DNA of 64,000 bases from Cotesia glomerata. Its lineage: Eukaryota; Arthropoda; Insecta; Hymenoptera; Braconidae. Each line of letters begins with the position of its first letter. Position 1 is the first letter of the stretch. The translations under genes were made by a program, and so were the position numbers. The stretch covers positions 22,779,510 to 22,843,509 of the forward strand of contig NC_058164.1 of assembly GCF_020080835.1 (NCBI RefSeq), written 5' to 3'. Of the stretch, positions 1 to 10,650 are shown in pieces. The notes below the pieces were generated by a model. It did not search any database. It was not told where the DNA came from and saw only the letters and a list, made by a program, of their open reading frames with translations.

Positions 1-106
1 AAATTAGTACACATGTAACTTTGACATACTTTATCGGTTACCATGAACTTTGTCGCCTACCAGATATGTGACAGTGACTTAGTCGTTCAAAAGCGTTAAC
101 AAACCC

Positions 107-114
107 TATATAAA
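107..114 (+). promoter_or_regulatory. TATA box before the lectin fragment
   Basis: TATATAAA lies about 90 bases before the ATG of the lectin-like fragment, a spacing that suits an insect core promoter with a short leader. It suggests the locus was once a normal transcribed gene. Confidence 0.5.
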
Positions 115-203
115 GCACATCAATCAAAACAGCTCACAGAGATGATAGTCGTCCGCCGTACGAGCTTGACAGTTATTCTGAAAAAAACTACTATTAAAAA
201 AGA

Positions 204-425
204 ATGAATAAATTCATTTATTTAATGCTTTTACCCGTAGTGCTGGGTAAAAGCGTGAGCATGGGGAGGGGAGATTGACTCAAAATCGGACCCAGCGATT
301 CGTACACATTCCATTCAACTCCAGCAACCTTCGAAGAAGCCAAGAGTATATGCAAACAAGAAGGTGGAAGTATTGCTGTCGTTACCTCTCAGGAAGCAGA
401 AGATCTGAGTATTCATTATCTTTAG
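204..425 (+). pseudogene. Broken C-type lectin-like secreted protein
   Basis: An ATG opens a hydrophobic leader (MNKFIYLMLLPVVLG), then a TGA at 276-278 stops the frame after 24 codons. The same frame then stays open for 48 codons to a TAG at 423. This second part holds FEEAKSICKQEGGSIAVVTS, which matches the first helix and strand of C-type lectin domains (aromatic-x-x-A, a cysteine, GG, then I/L-A-x-V). The later parts of the fold (WND motif, last cysteines) are not present in this frame. A possible acceptor followed by an open stretch near 590-680 may be a remnant of the next exon. Either a pseudogene or a gene with an unusual splice around the TGA; the first is more likely. It is on the opposite strand from its neighbours. 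Confidence 0.5.
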
Positions 426-664
426 TTTATTAAATACAGGCGTAGATGAAGTAAATCAAGATTCAAACGTAAAATTTTGCTAAGCCCTGTTAGTAAACTA
501 AACTGTTATTCTTCATTATCAAAAAAGGGACATTTTATCTGCTAGCGATCCATAAATGCTAATTGTACTAAAATAATTGTTTCTCCCCAGGAAATGCTGA
601 AAATATGGAAGCATTCAAGTCCTATTCTAAACCCGATCCTATTCTAAATACTTGTAATCCAAGT

Positions 665-790
665 TATCAGCTGATAGAGTTAATATCTTTAAATGTAATT
701 AAAGTTTAGGAACTTTTAACTGTCGTAGAGTGCAAATAATCAAAAACTCTAGTTTCATCAATATAAAAATTTATTGTCTAAGAAATCATA
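665..790. repeat. Duplicated 3' flank of gene A
   Basis: About 115 bases, including the stretch around GTCGTAGAGTGCAAATAATC, recur in the same orientation at 3412-3540 with few differences. In both places the block lies just downstream of a minus-strand paralogue (A here, C there), so it marks a tandem gene duplication. Confidence 0.75.
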
Positions 791-1456
791 CATAATTTGT
801 AGTATATATAGTGTTATATTTACCTTCATCTAATTCAGCAGTTTTATTTTTACGTACGAACACTTGCTCTCAAATAATTTGAAACAGTATCATCAGTACA
901 GGGGGTTCAGTTTTCTCCAATATGATAACTTCTTTATGGGGAGGAACTAATGATAATATAAGATTTTTAAAAATGAACTGATTTTTTATGCTACGCGATG
1001 ATTTCGATAATTCATACGCTGAATGATCTTTAGTCGTAGATGATGGCAGTGGTGTCGATTTCTTAGAAGTAGGATGAGATACTGGATCTAGATGGAGTAG
1101 AGGACTTCCCAAAGTGAGCAATTGTACTGGACGAGGTGTTGAAGGATATTCAAAACGATCTACTTGATTTAAGTTAACATTGTTAACTATGATTTCGTTA
1201 GGTTCATTATGAAGGTTTCCATCATTTATCCATAACTATTCTGAAGTCAGCGAAACAGGTACTAATAATTCCTTGGGCGTCTTGTGCTCGTCTGCTGCTT
1301 TGATACATGAATAGATAACAGACTGTGTAAATAATTGACTTAGGTGACATATTAGACAGATTTAGAAATTAAGGTGCGTTGATTGATTGATTGGTACTTA
1401 CATGCTGCGTCCAAAATAGTGATACACAAAATGATTACTGTTTTATTAACTATCAT
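786..1456 (-). pseudogene. Gene A: broken secreted/membrane protein, paralogue of C
   Basis: Exon 1 is 1456..1402 and encodes MIVNKTVIILCITILDAA plus one base, ending in GTAAGT: a signal peptide in the 55-base cassette seen through this window. The main exon contains LLHLDPVSHPTSKKSTPLP, which closely matches gene C (LLHLDPVSHSTSEKSTTPLP), and then a Ser/Thr-rich stretch. A TGA at 872-870 falls where gene C has a CGA arginine codon inside its membrane-proximal segment; after it the frame continues with a C-like basic tail and stops at 788-786. The transmembrane part is more diverged than in C, and the acceptor of the main exon could not be placed without meeting a TAG. I infer a pseudogene; function unknown. 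Confidence 0.6.
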
Positions 1457-1479
1457 AGATCCATCGTCGAAGATCGATT

Positions 1480-1790
1480 GATACTCCATCTGTTCTATTT
1501 CGTCTTTTATAGATTTTCGTGGGTCGAGCAGAACAACAACAGGCAAATACGTATAAGTTGGCGTCATTCGAGCATGTGTTGCCTCAGTGAACTCATAAGG
1601 ACCAATATGTGACAACTGAATGACTCAGGTACGATTGTGACTGTTAATTACCACTCTGTAAGAATTTGCAGTACAAGCGTCCTGAATAAGCGAAGTAAGA
1701 ACGACTACCGCTGAAATTGAAGTGACGCAAACAGTCTGCAGCTTATTAAGCTCTAGATACTTAGTTTCTTTTAGTACCAACTATTCGAAT
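1480..1790. repeat. Duplicated 5' flank of gene A
   Basis: The upstream region of gene A has a diverged direct copy at about 3110-3345: both contain the ACATGTGTTG and CAATAxGTGACxACTGAATGAC blocks and GACTACCGCTG-like stretches. The second copy now sits next to the 3' flank of gene C, so at least one gene copy was lost or replaced between the duplicates. Confidence 0.55.
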
Positions 1791-2071
1791 TAAATACTTT
1801 TGATAATTTAGCAATTTCTAAGCTGAGAAAGTTTATATCTTTAACTTTAATTCTGGTTATATAGTTTGTAGCTAGAGGATAAAATGAAGAACTGCTTTAT
1901 TATATCAGTACAATAGTATATTGATTAAAAAAGATATCACATAATATTTTAACGTCCTAAATATTAACATTTCTTACAAACTAATTTACACTATTCACTG
2001 GAGATTCTTCTCTTACAACTCTAAAAGCTTAAGTTAAACTTATAGCATTCTGATTTAGCCTCAGTTTGATA

Positions 2072-2774
2072 TTATTCAGTAGTTACTTTACTGAATCTAA
2101 TAAAAGGTTCTTTTGCAGCATGTTCTTCTTGACTAACTTTATATCGCTGACAATAAATTTTTATAACAGTGAGAAGAATAAGTAGCAAAATAACAGCAAA
2201 AATAGACATGACAATAATTACCACCCATGGGGAATGTTGACCAGCGTTTCTACTTTTCTCAGAGGCATCTTTAATTACAACAGAAGTCGATGCAGGTTCC
2301 TGAAAAGTGAAGTCTTCCGTAGTAGTTACTAGTAATGGTGATATCACTTCCGAAAAATCATCTTCTGAAGTCGATGCTGGCAAACCAGAACCGTAGTCAT
2401 CAGTGAAGGAATCATCCTGACCAGAACCTTCGTCAGAAAAAGAATTATTCAATGTAAAAGTCGTTGATTTTGATAAAAAGTCGTTTAAAGAGCGGTCATC
2501 TGTTATTGCTTCCAAAGATTTTTGTCTGAACCATTTTTCAAAATCTCCAGCAAGAGAAAGTCCTTCCGCCTCTTTTCCATCTGGAATAGCTTGGACCCCT
2601 GAAAGAGATACAGATGATGTAAGAATTTCTTAATGAGCAAACTTGAATTCAGGTTAGAAAAGTTATTTGTATGATATTATTGAAAGGGCCTATGAAAAAT
2701 AATTTTTATTTGTACTTACATGATACACTGAATATGGAAATGCATAAAACAATCACTGCTTTGTTGGCCAACAT
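2072..2774 (-). CDS. Gene B: small type I membrane protein
   Basis: Two exons: 2774..2720 (55 bases) and 2598..2072, joined in phase 1, giving 193 residues. Exon 1 encodes the signal peptide MLANKAVIVLCISIFSVS; cleavage probably follows WVQA just after the junction. The ectodomain (about residues 24-140) is acidic and rich in Ser/Thr/Asp, such as DEGSGQDDSFTDDYGSG, with no cysteine-rich fold. One membrane helix follows (VVIIVMSIFAVILLLILL), then a short basic and acidic tail of about 35 residues. Splice sites are canonical (GTAAGT; TCTCTTTCAG). A TATAAG at 2830-2825 lies about 50 bases before the ATG. It has the same plan as A and C but little sequence identity. No domain recognised; glycosylated surface protein by inference. 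Intact. Confidence 0.75.
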
Positions 2775-3411
2775 TGTTCGCCACCCGCTAAGACACGAAT
2801 ACCATTCTCACAGTTCGGTTCCTTCTTATAACGATAACCCGATCAATTAATGTCATCGAACAATATAATCTACAATAACTTATGACGTTATTGGTTCTAC
2901 GCAGAATGATATCATGCATTTGAATTAAATATTCTATAGCATAGCTAAACTATTGTTTGCACAAACTTTTACGACTCACATTCTGAGAGGTCGTATCTGT
3001 TGACTTGAGTTAATCAGGCTATTATCATGTTGTTCATGTTTCTGATTCATTGCTGCCCCATTCCAATTTTGCGTTATTAGTCTAAAAATAAAATGCATTT
3101 ATGTGTTCGAATGATCTTCGGCTCGAACACCAGGCATATGCCTAAACTTCGTCATTAATTGAACATGTGTTGGCGCAATGAACAAACAAGAACCAATACG
3201 TGACGACTGAATGACAGCTTCTATATTAACTGTTGAATATTAATTTATAGGTATTTACAGTATAGTTCTACTGAATAAGAGTAATAAGAGCTACTACCGC
3301 TGGAAATTGAGTTATAGATATTTACAGTGTAGCTTACTGAGCTTCAGTCACTTAGGTTCCTTAGGAACGAACTTCTTGACTGGAGAACTTCTAGAGATCC
3401 AAGTGAACCAC

Positions 3412-3540
3412 CGACAGAATTAATATCTTTAAATGTCATTAAGGTTCTGGAACGTTTGACTGTCGTAGAGTGCAAATAATCAAAAACTCTAGTTTTATCA
3501 ATATGAAAATTTATTGTCTAAAAGATCTTACATAATAATA
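3412..3540. repeat. Duplicated 3' flank of gene C
   Basis: Second copy of the block at 665-790, same orientation, just downstream of gene C. Confidence 0.75.
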
Positions 3541-3651
3541 TGTACAAGTTATAAAAATTAATAAAATAATATTGCAAGTTTTTTATTCTATAAATATGAT
3601 TAAAACAAAGAAATACAATTGATCTGCTTACACTATATAACACATTTGACG

Positions 3652-4269
3652 TTATTTAACCGATTTTTCTAAAAGACTGTCTACTTCTATAGTAGTTTGA
3701 TACACCATATTAGGATGTTTACCAAATTGACTGTAATCTAATTCAACAGTTTTACGTACGCAGCATTTTTCTCGAATAATAAGAAACAGTATAATCAGCA
3801 AAATATCAGCACTGATAGACCCGATTACAATATGTGCGTTCAAAAGTGATTCTATAGAAGATTTAAGTTTCTCCATTGTGATTTTTTCTTCATTGAACTG
3901 AATTAATGACATAAGTTTCTCCAAAATCTCTTCATCAGTCTATGGTTCTGGTGACAACTCGTTTTTGACAATACTACTTTCTGTGGTAGTCGCTCCAATA
4001 AATTCTGTTTTTTCAGAGGGGCGATGTTCTGTGCTATGTAACGATTCCGATAATTGATGAGGTAAATCATCTTCCGTCGTAGATGATGGCAGTGGTGTCG
4101 TTGATTTCTCAGAAGTAGAATGAGATACTGGATCCAGATGGAGTAGAGGAGTTTCCAAAATAAGCAATTGTCCTGGTTGAGGTGTTGAAGGATATTTAGA
4201 ACGATCTACTTGATATAAGTTAACGTCGTTAATTCGAATTTTACCAGATTCTGCAGTATAGATATTATT
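3652..4269 (-). pseudogene. Gene C: membrane protein with one in-frame TAG
   Basis: Two open stretches share one frame and are separated only by a TAG at 3942-3940. The upstream part carries LLHLDPVSHSTSEKSTTPLP and a Ser/Thr/Glu-rich region like gene A. The downstream part carries a membrane helix (ADILLIILFLII), a dibasic stop-transfer (REKCCVRK) and a tail of about 30 residues with a YSQF motif. The frame is closed upstream by a TGA at 4272-4270, so an exon must start in between; the best acceptor (CTGCAG, exon from 4250) would give a TAA if joined to the usual exon 1 ending in T. No 55-base signal exon was found upstream. Most likely a recent pseudogene; stop-codon readthrough is the alternative. 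Confidence 0.55.
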
Positions 4270-4654
4270 TCAACTGATACGACACCATCTAACTATGATC
4301 GTTATACAGATTATGCAGACTTTTCAGAGCGCCATGTTGATTCTAGCGGTTGTTATGTGTTAGTTAAAAATTTTTTAATCCGTTCAATATTGAGTAGTTC
4401 CTATGATACAGTCTGAGCTTTATAATTATCACCTACACTGAGAGAAAAGTACATAGTTAGCTGAATTATAGCGTCACAAGTATAGAAAAATATAGTTTTC
4501 TAAACTTTTTTTTTGTAGTTACTCGAACTATGCATTGATTGAAGTAATTGTTGGTAGATACTTACCTTGACTATATTTCAATAAATATTTTTCTGTTCTC
4601 GTATTCAACAAAAAATTATTAGGTGACCTTCAGATCATAAGATTGTTACTGACA

Positions 4655-4728
4655 ATGTCTCAGATAGTTTAATTGAAAGAGCTCTTTGTGCGAAACCAAA
4701 AGATCCGAGTTCAATTCCCCGTCCGTTT
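4655..4728 (+). ncRNA. tRNA-like sequence, probably SINE or tRNA relic
   Basis: TAGTTTAATTGAAAGAGC resembles a pol III A box and GAGTTCAATTCCC a B box, 37-40 bases apart as in tRNA genes. The flanks do not form a full acceptor stem, so it is probably a tRNA-derived repeat or decayed tRNA. Confidence 0.3.
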
Positions 4729-5162
4729 CTGTTTTCTGAGTTGAACCGAATCAAAGTGACATTAAATCCATTTTTAACTACAAATAGTATGTGTAACTAT
4801 GTATTATGGTTCAATATCATAAATAATTTTAGGTATAAGAACTTCAATTAAATAGAGGTGATCCTATATAAGTAGAGTTAAGTAACCCAGTTGCATGATG
4901 CAACCTAATTGTATATTCAATTTATTAGTTAGCTTTTTGTATGTAGGAACAAAATAAATTCTATTTACATAAATTCGAAGATATATTTATTTATTTATCA
5001 AAATACAAAACTGTTTATACTAAAAAAATTGGCGTTTTTCTTAGATCGAAACTTACTTAAAGCTAGAACATTTAGATTGCACGGTTTTCTAAGTTATTTA
5101 CATTTTTGGCAATGACGAAAAATCAGATATGTCCAGTACTTTGAGAACGCTTTGTCTTTCTC

Positions 5163-6405
5163 CTAAGAAATTGATGAGAAATAAGTTTTAGATGGTGTGT
5201 TCTCTAGGTGTCGATAATCGAATGACTTTACATATGTAGCAATATTTTCATAAGTAGACTCTACCGAGTTTAATTCAGATGCTACGCTGGGATCAAATAA
5301 AAATGAAGGTTGCGGTGGGGTTGTATCACTGGGATAACTAACTCCTTCTTCGTTATTAGGTTTTATTGCTCCCAGTTCAGATGCCACGCTGGAATCAATC
5401 GGAACTGGAGGTTGTGTTGAGCTTGTTACAGTGGGATAAGTAACTCGTTCTTCGTTATTAGCTTCTATGGGTTCCAGTTCAGATGTTCCGCTGGAATTAA
5501 TTAGAACCGGAGGTTGCGGTGAGGTTGCATCAGTTGGATAAGTAACTTCTTCTTTGCTGGGTTCCTTGGGTTCCGAGTCAGATGCCACAATGGGATCAAT
5601 CAAAACTGGAGGTTGTGGTGAGGTTGTAAAAGTATTAGAGCTGAACTCATCTTCTACCCGAATGGCAGCAGATGTTAGTTTTTCAAGTGCCTTTTCAATA
5701 GCGTGTAGTTCAGAAAATAAATCTTCACGGGTAATATGGCGTTTTTCAGATGTCTCAGATTCATATTCATGCTGGTGAGTTTTGGATGTGTCAAATAATT
5801 CAGGTTGAATAAATTTCAAATTTCCAACGAAATGTCCAGGTCCGGAAAATATTCCATCTGCAACGATCGATCCAGGTCAACCGATACTGATACTTCCACG
5901 GAATAATTCACTAATAGGTCCTACAAAAGGTCTTGTTTCGAACGCAGATCTATGTCTTGTACTGTATCCAGGCCTGATATGAAGGTGATGCTTAGAAAAA
6001 TGTCCAAAATTAAGATTCTTCCGAGGTGCCTCAGAATAAGACTTTGGAATCATGAAAAATTCTCTATTATATATATCAGATTTATCAAAGTCGTTTGTTG
6101 GTGGCACAATTCTTTCGGCTAAGGGATCTGATTTTGGAGAGGAATGATCGGTCAGCGGACTAAGGGGAGTAACGTCAGCAAATGGATTATCTCGAATTCC
6201 TTTCCATTGGTATTGGGATGGATAAGCTTGCGTACCTAGAACAAGAAAGTAACATTGTAAATATATTCAATAAAAAAATCAGTGATGGCTAGATAATGAC
6301 ATTACATGTAATATGAATGTTAATAATAAATTTTTCAAATGTGAACTTACATGATTGACTCAAGAGAGCTGAGAGCAGCACAAACGCACTTTTGACGAGT
6401 GACAT
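5163..6405 (-). pseudogene. Gene D: secreted Pro/Ser/Glu repeat protein with one in-frame TGA
   Basis: Exon 1 (6405..6351, 55 bases) encodes MSLVKSAFVLLSALLSQS; exon 2 (6235..5163) joins in phase 1, and cleavage probably follows CTQA. Together they span 376 codons including the stop, open except for a TGA at 5879-5877, after which 238 in-frame codons follow. The first part is basic and aromatic (RNLNFGHF-like) with no repeats. The second part holds a helical, charged stretch (LFSELHAIEKALEKLTSAAI) and then four repeats of about 33 residues that each begin near SPQPPVLI and end near YPTD. The donor is GTAAGT and the acceptor TTGTTCTAG. Conservation of the repeat frame past the TGA suggests the stop is recent, or read through. 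Function unknown. Confidence 0.6.
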
Positions 6406-6448
6406 GTTCGAGATTCAAACACGAATGCCGCTCTTTGGACAGTAACTC

Positions 6449-6456
6449 GTTTTATA
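6449..6456 (-). promoter_or_regulatory. TATA box of gene D
   Basis: TATAAAAC on the minus strand about 45 bases upstream of the gene D ATG; supports that start. Confidence 0.6.
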
Positions 6457-6554
6457 CTTCCAGTTGTTTATCACTTTGCAAATACGTCACAAGCGCGGTC
6501 ATACAAGCTATCAGCTTGTTTTTATGTTTTCTGACATATAACTTTACTTTAGGG

Positions 6555-7103
6555 TCATAGATCACTTTTGTGCGTGATGGTAAACTTTTGGCGTGATGGT
6601 GCTGTTCCTTTAGCACTTGGTGATAGTGTTTCGTTATGGGCCACTGATAATGTTTCATTACTGGATGCCAATAAGGGTTCTTCAGTAGATGACAATAGTT
6701 TTTCCTTAGCAAGTGTTGGTAGAATCTTGTCAGCACTTAGCGATAGTGTTTCGTTAACAGATGCCAAAAGTGGTTCGTCAGCAGGTGACGACAATGTTTT
6801 AGTAGAGAGTGATGGCAGAGTTTCGTTAACGCTCGGCGATAGTGCTTCGTTATCGGCGGGTGATGGTGCTTCACTTATGGACGACGATAGTTGTCCCTCG
6901 GCGGGTGATGTTAGTGTTTCATTAGCAAGTAATGATAGTAATCCATTGGTGGGTGTCGATAATGTTTCTTCAGCGGCAAACGATGAAGTGCTATTCTTCA
7001 GCAATTGATTTTGTCCATCTTCAACTAGTAATGTTCCAATTTCTTGAAACAATGTCCCGATGATTAGGATAAGCCCGCTTAACGAAGTCCTCTTAAACGA
7101 CAT
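6555..7103 (-). CDS. Gene E: secreted Ser/Leu/Asn-rich repeat protein
   Basis: A single open exon of 182 codons from the ATG at 7103. An in-frame ATG at 7154 overlaps the TATA element, so the later one is preferred. Residues 1-30 form a leader (LSGLILIIGTLFQ). The rest is a degenerate repeat of about 11-14 residues with the core NETLS or DETL, alternating with SPSA/SLSA segments, and ends in a basic tail (RQKFTITHKSDL). Many NET/NES triplets are possible N-glycosylation sites, as in mucin-like secreted proteins. The repeat leaves the opposite strand open too (146 codons), a by-product of its composition. Unlike neighbours it lacks the 55-base signal exon. No known domain. Confidence 0.55.
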   Translation of the reverse strand: MSFKRTSLSGLILIIGTLFQEIGTLLVEDGQNQLLKNSTSSFAAEETLSTPTNGLLSLLANETLTSPAEGQLSSSISEAPSPADNEALSPSVNETLPSLSTKTLSSPADEPLLASVNETLSLSADKILPTLAKEKLLSSTEEPLLASSNETLSVAHNETLSPSAKGTAPSRQKFTITHKSDL

Positions 7104-7153
7104 TATTTCTTCAGTCTTCGATTTGTTACAAAGCTGCCAATTCCTGTCGCGCA

Positions 7154-7159
7154 TTATAT
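7154..7159 (-). promoter_or_regulatory. TATA box of gene E
   Basis: TATAAT on the minus strand about 50 bases before the ATG at 7103. Confidence 0.45.
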
Positions 7160-7429
7160 GCCGTAAATTATTTTTCCTTAGTGCTTACGATTCAGAGAAA
7201 TTTAATAAAAAAATATCTTTATTTTACCTAAAAGATAAAGAGGGCACCATGAAAACCCAATTAATATTTCAGATAACGTTAACTGATAGCAAAAAAAAAA
7301 TACCTAATTAAAACTCCAGAACCTTATCAATTTTTCCCAGTAGCAGTATAGGCTAAAAGTTGACCTTTTTTTCACTCATTGAAATACTTTCTGAAATTCA
7401 AATAAACCCAAGTGTCTTATCATGAGGTT

Positions 7430-7870
7430 ATAGGTCACCGTTCATTGATAAAAGTTTTTCTTGCGCCACCTGGCGTGTGTAATTGCAAGCTGTCGAATGT
7501 CTTTTTTTCACTGTAGTTTCCCATCTATTATAAGATTAGCATGCATCTTTATATTATTTAGTCTCTAGCCGTCCGCTTTTTACATAAAAAAAAGTTAAAA
7601 TCTAAAAACCTGGGTCGCTATAGTTTGTGCTGATTATTTTCAATAATCTTAAATAGAAATTATAAAGATAATTGATAATAATCAAGTAAAACGCGTAATA
7701 AAAAGCATAAACTACTATTATAAAATATCATATAAAAAAAAAATCAAAATAAATTTGAAAAAAAAATTTTTAACCTCAAAAAACCGTTCTGCTTACGGTA
7801 TATACACATTCGGTAGTCTGGCTTGAGAACGGAACTTGGCGCCAGACTCTATCGAGTCTGTTGATCATGT
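7430..7870 (-). repeat. Dispersed MITE-like repeat X, copy 1
   Basis: About 440 bases recur in inverted orientation at about 11715-12160. Shared blocks include CCTGGGTCGCTATAGTTTGT, GGAACTTGGCGCCAGA and a GCCACCTGGCG-like end. Both copies carry short palindromes (CGGTAG..TCTGGCGCC) at one end. No coding capacity. Confidence 0.6.
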
Positions 7871-8065
7871 TAATTATCAACCACAGGAGAACTATTGGTA
7901 CGGCATTTCAATTGCCATCGATTTTTACATTCTAATTTTAAGGGTTTGTTCAAATAAAACCAATAATTATACAATGCATGCTTTTACTAAAATAACTAAG
8001 TTCAATATTCAATAGTTTCCATAAAATTGGTGTGACAATTCATGTAAATAGATAACAACAGATTT

Positions 8066-8941
8066 TCAAGGCTTAGCCACATTGGAATAATGTGACAAGA
8101 TTTTCCAATCAATCCAAGAGCCACGTACTGATGTCATTGCAGAAACGGTGTACCTCAGAAGCCCTTGCAGACTCAATACTCCGATTTTCTTTTCTAACTG
8201 TGTAGCGACGTCAATATTATTAGTGTAGAAATCCGTTCGATTTTGAAGATCCCGCAACACTAATTTCGCTGAATTTACTTCTAGCAAGATAACCTTCATG
8301 TCAAATTGGTTTTCTTCAGTATTCAATCCACTAGCATTATCCATAGGCGTTGATTCATAATTGATGATCAGCGGGTTAATGGTCTTCTCTAGTTCATCAC
8401 AAGATTCTTTAAGCTGGTTCAGCGCAACCTGAATCATGTTCATCACAAACCATTTTCTCGTCTTGGGCTTCTTTAGAAAATCTTTCACAGGTACGCTATT
8501 CCAGAAGATGTACATATCGTCAGATTCGTAGCCAGGGGACTGTTCGAAGGTAAAGCTTGTTTTTGAGAGTACCTTTATGTACTTTTCACTTGGGCAAATC
8601 AGATAATCATAGAGTCTGTAGATCAAGTTCTCGTAACTGGGTGGTAGACGTCCCATATCATCTTGTGGTCCCATATATTCATGTTTTAAGTCGAGTATAG
8701 CAGGATACAAAGGCTCACAGTCTTTATGACGCATCTGCACTACCCATGCTTGACCCCCTACAAAAGAGAAGAACACTTTTAGGAAGGCAAGATTGACATA
8801 TTTATAACTTCAATGCATCAATAATCAATTTTAGTTTAATAATTTTTTAAATAGACACAAACATTATAATATTAATAATCAATACTTACATGAAATACTG
8901 AGGACAGCCACGAAGAATATGGTGATAGTTCTAGTGAACAT
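8066..8941 (-). CDS. Gene F: secreted protein, 247 residues
   Basis: Exon 1 (8941..8890, 52 bases) encodes MFTRTITIFFVAVLSIS; exon 2 (8757..8066) joins in phase 1 with the acceptor CTTTTGTAG. Cleavage probably follows SWGQA. The mature chain is soluble, has two cysteines near its N-terminal half (HKDCEPLY, YLICPSEKY) and a third in KESCDELEK, and is helix-rich toward the C-terminus (LEVNSAKLVLRDLQNR). A TATAAAAG element supports the start. No family recognised. The gene is intact and its composition is that of an ordinary folded protein, in contrast to the low-complexity neighbours, so it is the best candidate here for a functional globular secreted product. Confidence 0.7.
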
Positions 8942-8990
8942 TATGATATAACTTCCTAGACGCTTGTGTCTTTTGTTGGTTCAACTAGAT

Positions 8991-8998
8991 CTTTTATA
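8991..8998 (-). promoter_or_regulatory. TATA box of gene F
   Basis: TATAAAAG on the minus strand about 50 bases before the start codon. Confidence 0.6.
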
Positions 8999-9496
8999 CG
9001 GTCTAGTTATCAGAACTACATGAAAGGGTTCAAGGGTCACGTAACTTCTAACTGGCTTAGCTCCAAAATAACTTGATTTCATCAGTTATTGAATTGGTTA
9101 TGATTTATGATTATATTAAATTGTCATCGGTTTAAATAACGTCTTAAGTTCTAATAGCTCATTTATACTTATAGTAAGTTTTATATGCTGCTGTGTATCG
9201 TCTGACACTATTAGTTCACTCACCAATAGAACACCATCATTTCAAACTGCATGATATGCATCTATCGTTAGCTAAGAAGTTAGAACCTCAAAACAACTTG
9301 AAAATTCCAGCTACGATAAAAATTGACCTTAAATTCAGTTAAACAGGTTAATATCTTATGGCACTATTTCTGTTTGTTTCATCAGTTATTTTTCCAGTGA
9401 ATTCCATGTAGTATCTTATAGGTGTCATAGGTCAATAAAGCAAAATAAGGAGCTTATTATTCTTTTTCCATACAACATTGCGTTACTAGTTGTAAA

Positions 9497-9590
9497 TATT
9501 TTTACAAATATAAATAATGCTGTGAAGCGGGAAAGAATAGGAGTTACGGTAATTGTTACGTGAAGCGTTCCACATTCACGTTACAGGATA
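9497..9590. repeat. Dispersed repeat Y, copy 1
   Basis: Contains TACAAATATAAATAATGCTG, then GAAGCGGGAAAGAATAGGAG, then GTGAAGCGTTCCACATTCAC. The same block recurs at 10340-10430 and, shortened, at 10651-10705, all in one orientation, bracketing the tRNA-like gene. Confidence 0.65.
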
Positions 9591-9948
9591 ATAAATGCAT
9601 TTATTTAAAAAAATAAATTAATTTATAATATATTCATGCGCTCTCTTGTTTGATGAACTGAACGTCGATTATAACCATACATCTGTCATATTTATTTGTC
9701 ATAGCTTAACATTTCATGGATTATAAAAGTTTTGTAACTGCTAACATTAGTTGCAGTGATAACTAATGAATTTGTATTAACATACGTATATAAAATAGTA
9801 CTCATCGTTTGATTATGGATCTAAATCTAGAGTTTTCTAATTATCGTTATTAAACACAATGTGAATATATCGACAAGATTAAAATGTTGACAAGATGACA
9901 AGATTAATGGTAAACTTGATACTTTCACGCATCATTTAATGAGCGATA

Positions 9949-10008
9949 TTCACTATTTGGTAGTGTGAAGAATACCGCTTGGTGTACATTGCACTACCAA
10001 ATAGTGAA
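9949..10008. repeat. Small hairpin
   Basis: TTCACTATTTGGTAGTG and CACTACCAAATAGTGAA face each other across about 26 bases, a near-perfect stem; possibly a very short foldback element. Confidence 0.5.
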
Positions 10009-10089
10009 TAGTCACTATTTCAATTTCAGAGAATGAAAAGCTGTGCCCTGTAGAGGATCTTCGAAGACATGAATAAAATAATAATAAAT

Positions 10090-10099
10090 AAATAAATAT

Positions 10100-10130
<31 letters not shown>

Positions 10131-10140
10131 TTATTACTAT
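10090..10140. repeat. ATT-rich microsatellite
   Basis: Imperfect (ATT)n/(TAA)n tract. Confidence 0.7.
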
Positions 10141-10339
10141 CTAATTCGTAACAGGTCTGTTTTTGATCTACAGGCGATCAAAAACCGACTAAAAATTATG
10201 CAACGTTTTGGTCTGTTTTTGACCTTGATGCGATCAAAACCAGTTAAATGATTGTGACAAAAAAAGTCTGATTTTGGTCTTGAAACAATAGAAAACAATT
10301 TTATTATTGTTATATAGTTTATTATTGAAATTCCAATTA

Positions 10340-10430
10340 TTACAAATATAAATAATGCTATGAAGCGGGAAAGAATAGGAGTTACGGTAATTATTACGTG
10401 AAGCGTTCCACATTCACGTAACAGGATATT
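10340..10430. repeat. Dispersed repeat Y, copy 2
   Basis: Near-identical to 9497-9590, including the GTGAAGCGTTCCACATTCAC block. Confidence 0.65.
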
Positions 10431-10513
10431 GGTAGGAAAGGATTGAGAAAGGAATGTGGAGAGGATAATCTTAATGTGAGTTTATAGAATATGCGAGAAA
10501 AAATTATTAGATA

Positions 10514-10585
10514 GCTCGGACTGGGATTCGAACCCAGAACCTTCTGAAGACATGTCGGCTACTCTACCATTTGAGCTATCCGCTC
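10514..10585 (-). tRNA. tRNA-like gene, probably a pseudogene or SINE head
   Basis: The minus strand gives 72 bases with a standard A box (TAGCTCAAATGGTAGAG), a D arm of four pairs, a perfect T arm (CTGGG-TTCGAAT-CCCAG) and five of seven acceptor pairs. By standard numbering the anticodon would read TGT (threonine), but position 33 is A rather than the nearly invariant T, and the anticodon stem has two mismatches. I take it as a decayed tRNA or tRNA-derived repeat. Copies of repeat Y flank it on both sides. Confidence 0.5.
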
Positions 10586-10650
10586 TATACTAAATTTCCA
10601 TTCGCTTATTCTATATACATTAAGCCACACCGTCCATCTTACGGCCAGCA

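Noticed and set aside
6452..6736. 94-codon minus-strand frame
   Set aside because: Another frame of gene E repeats running into the gene D promoter.
6568..7008. 146-codon plus-strand frame
   Set aside because: Opposite strand of repeat gene E; no signal peptide or TATA support.
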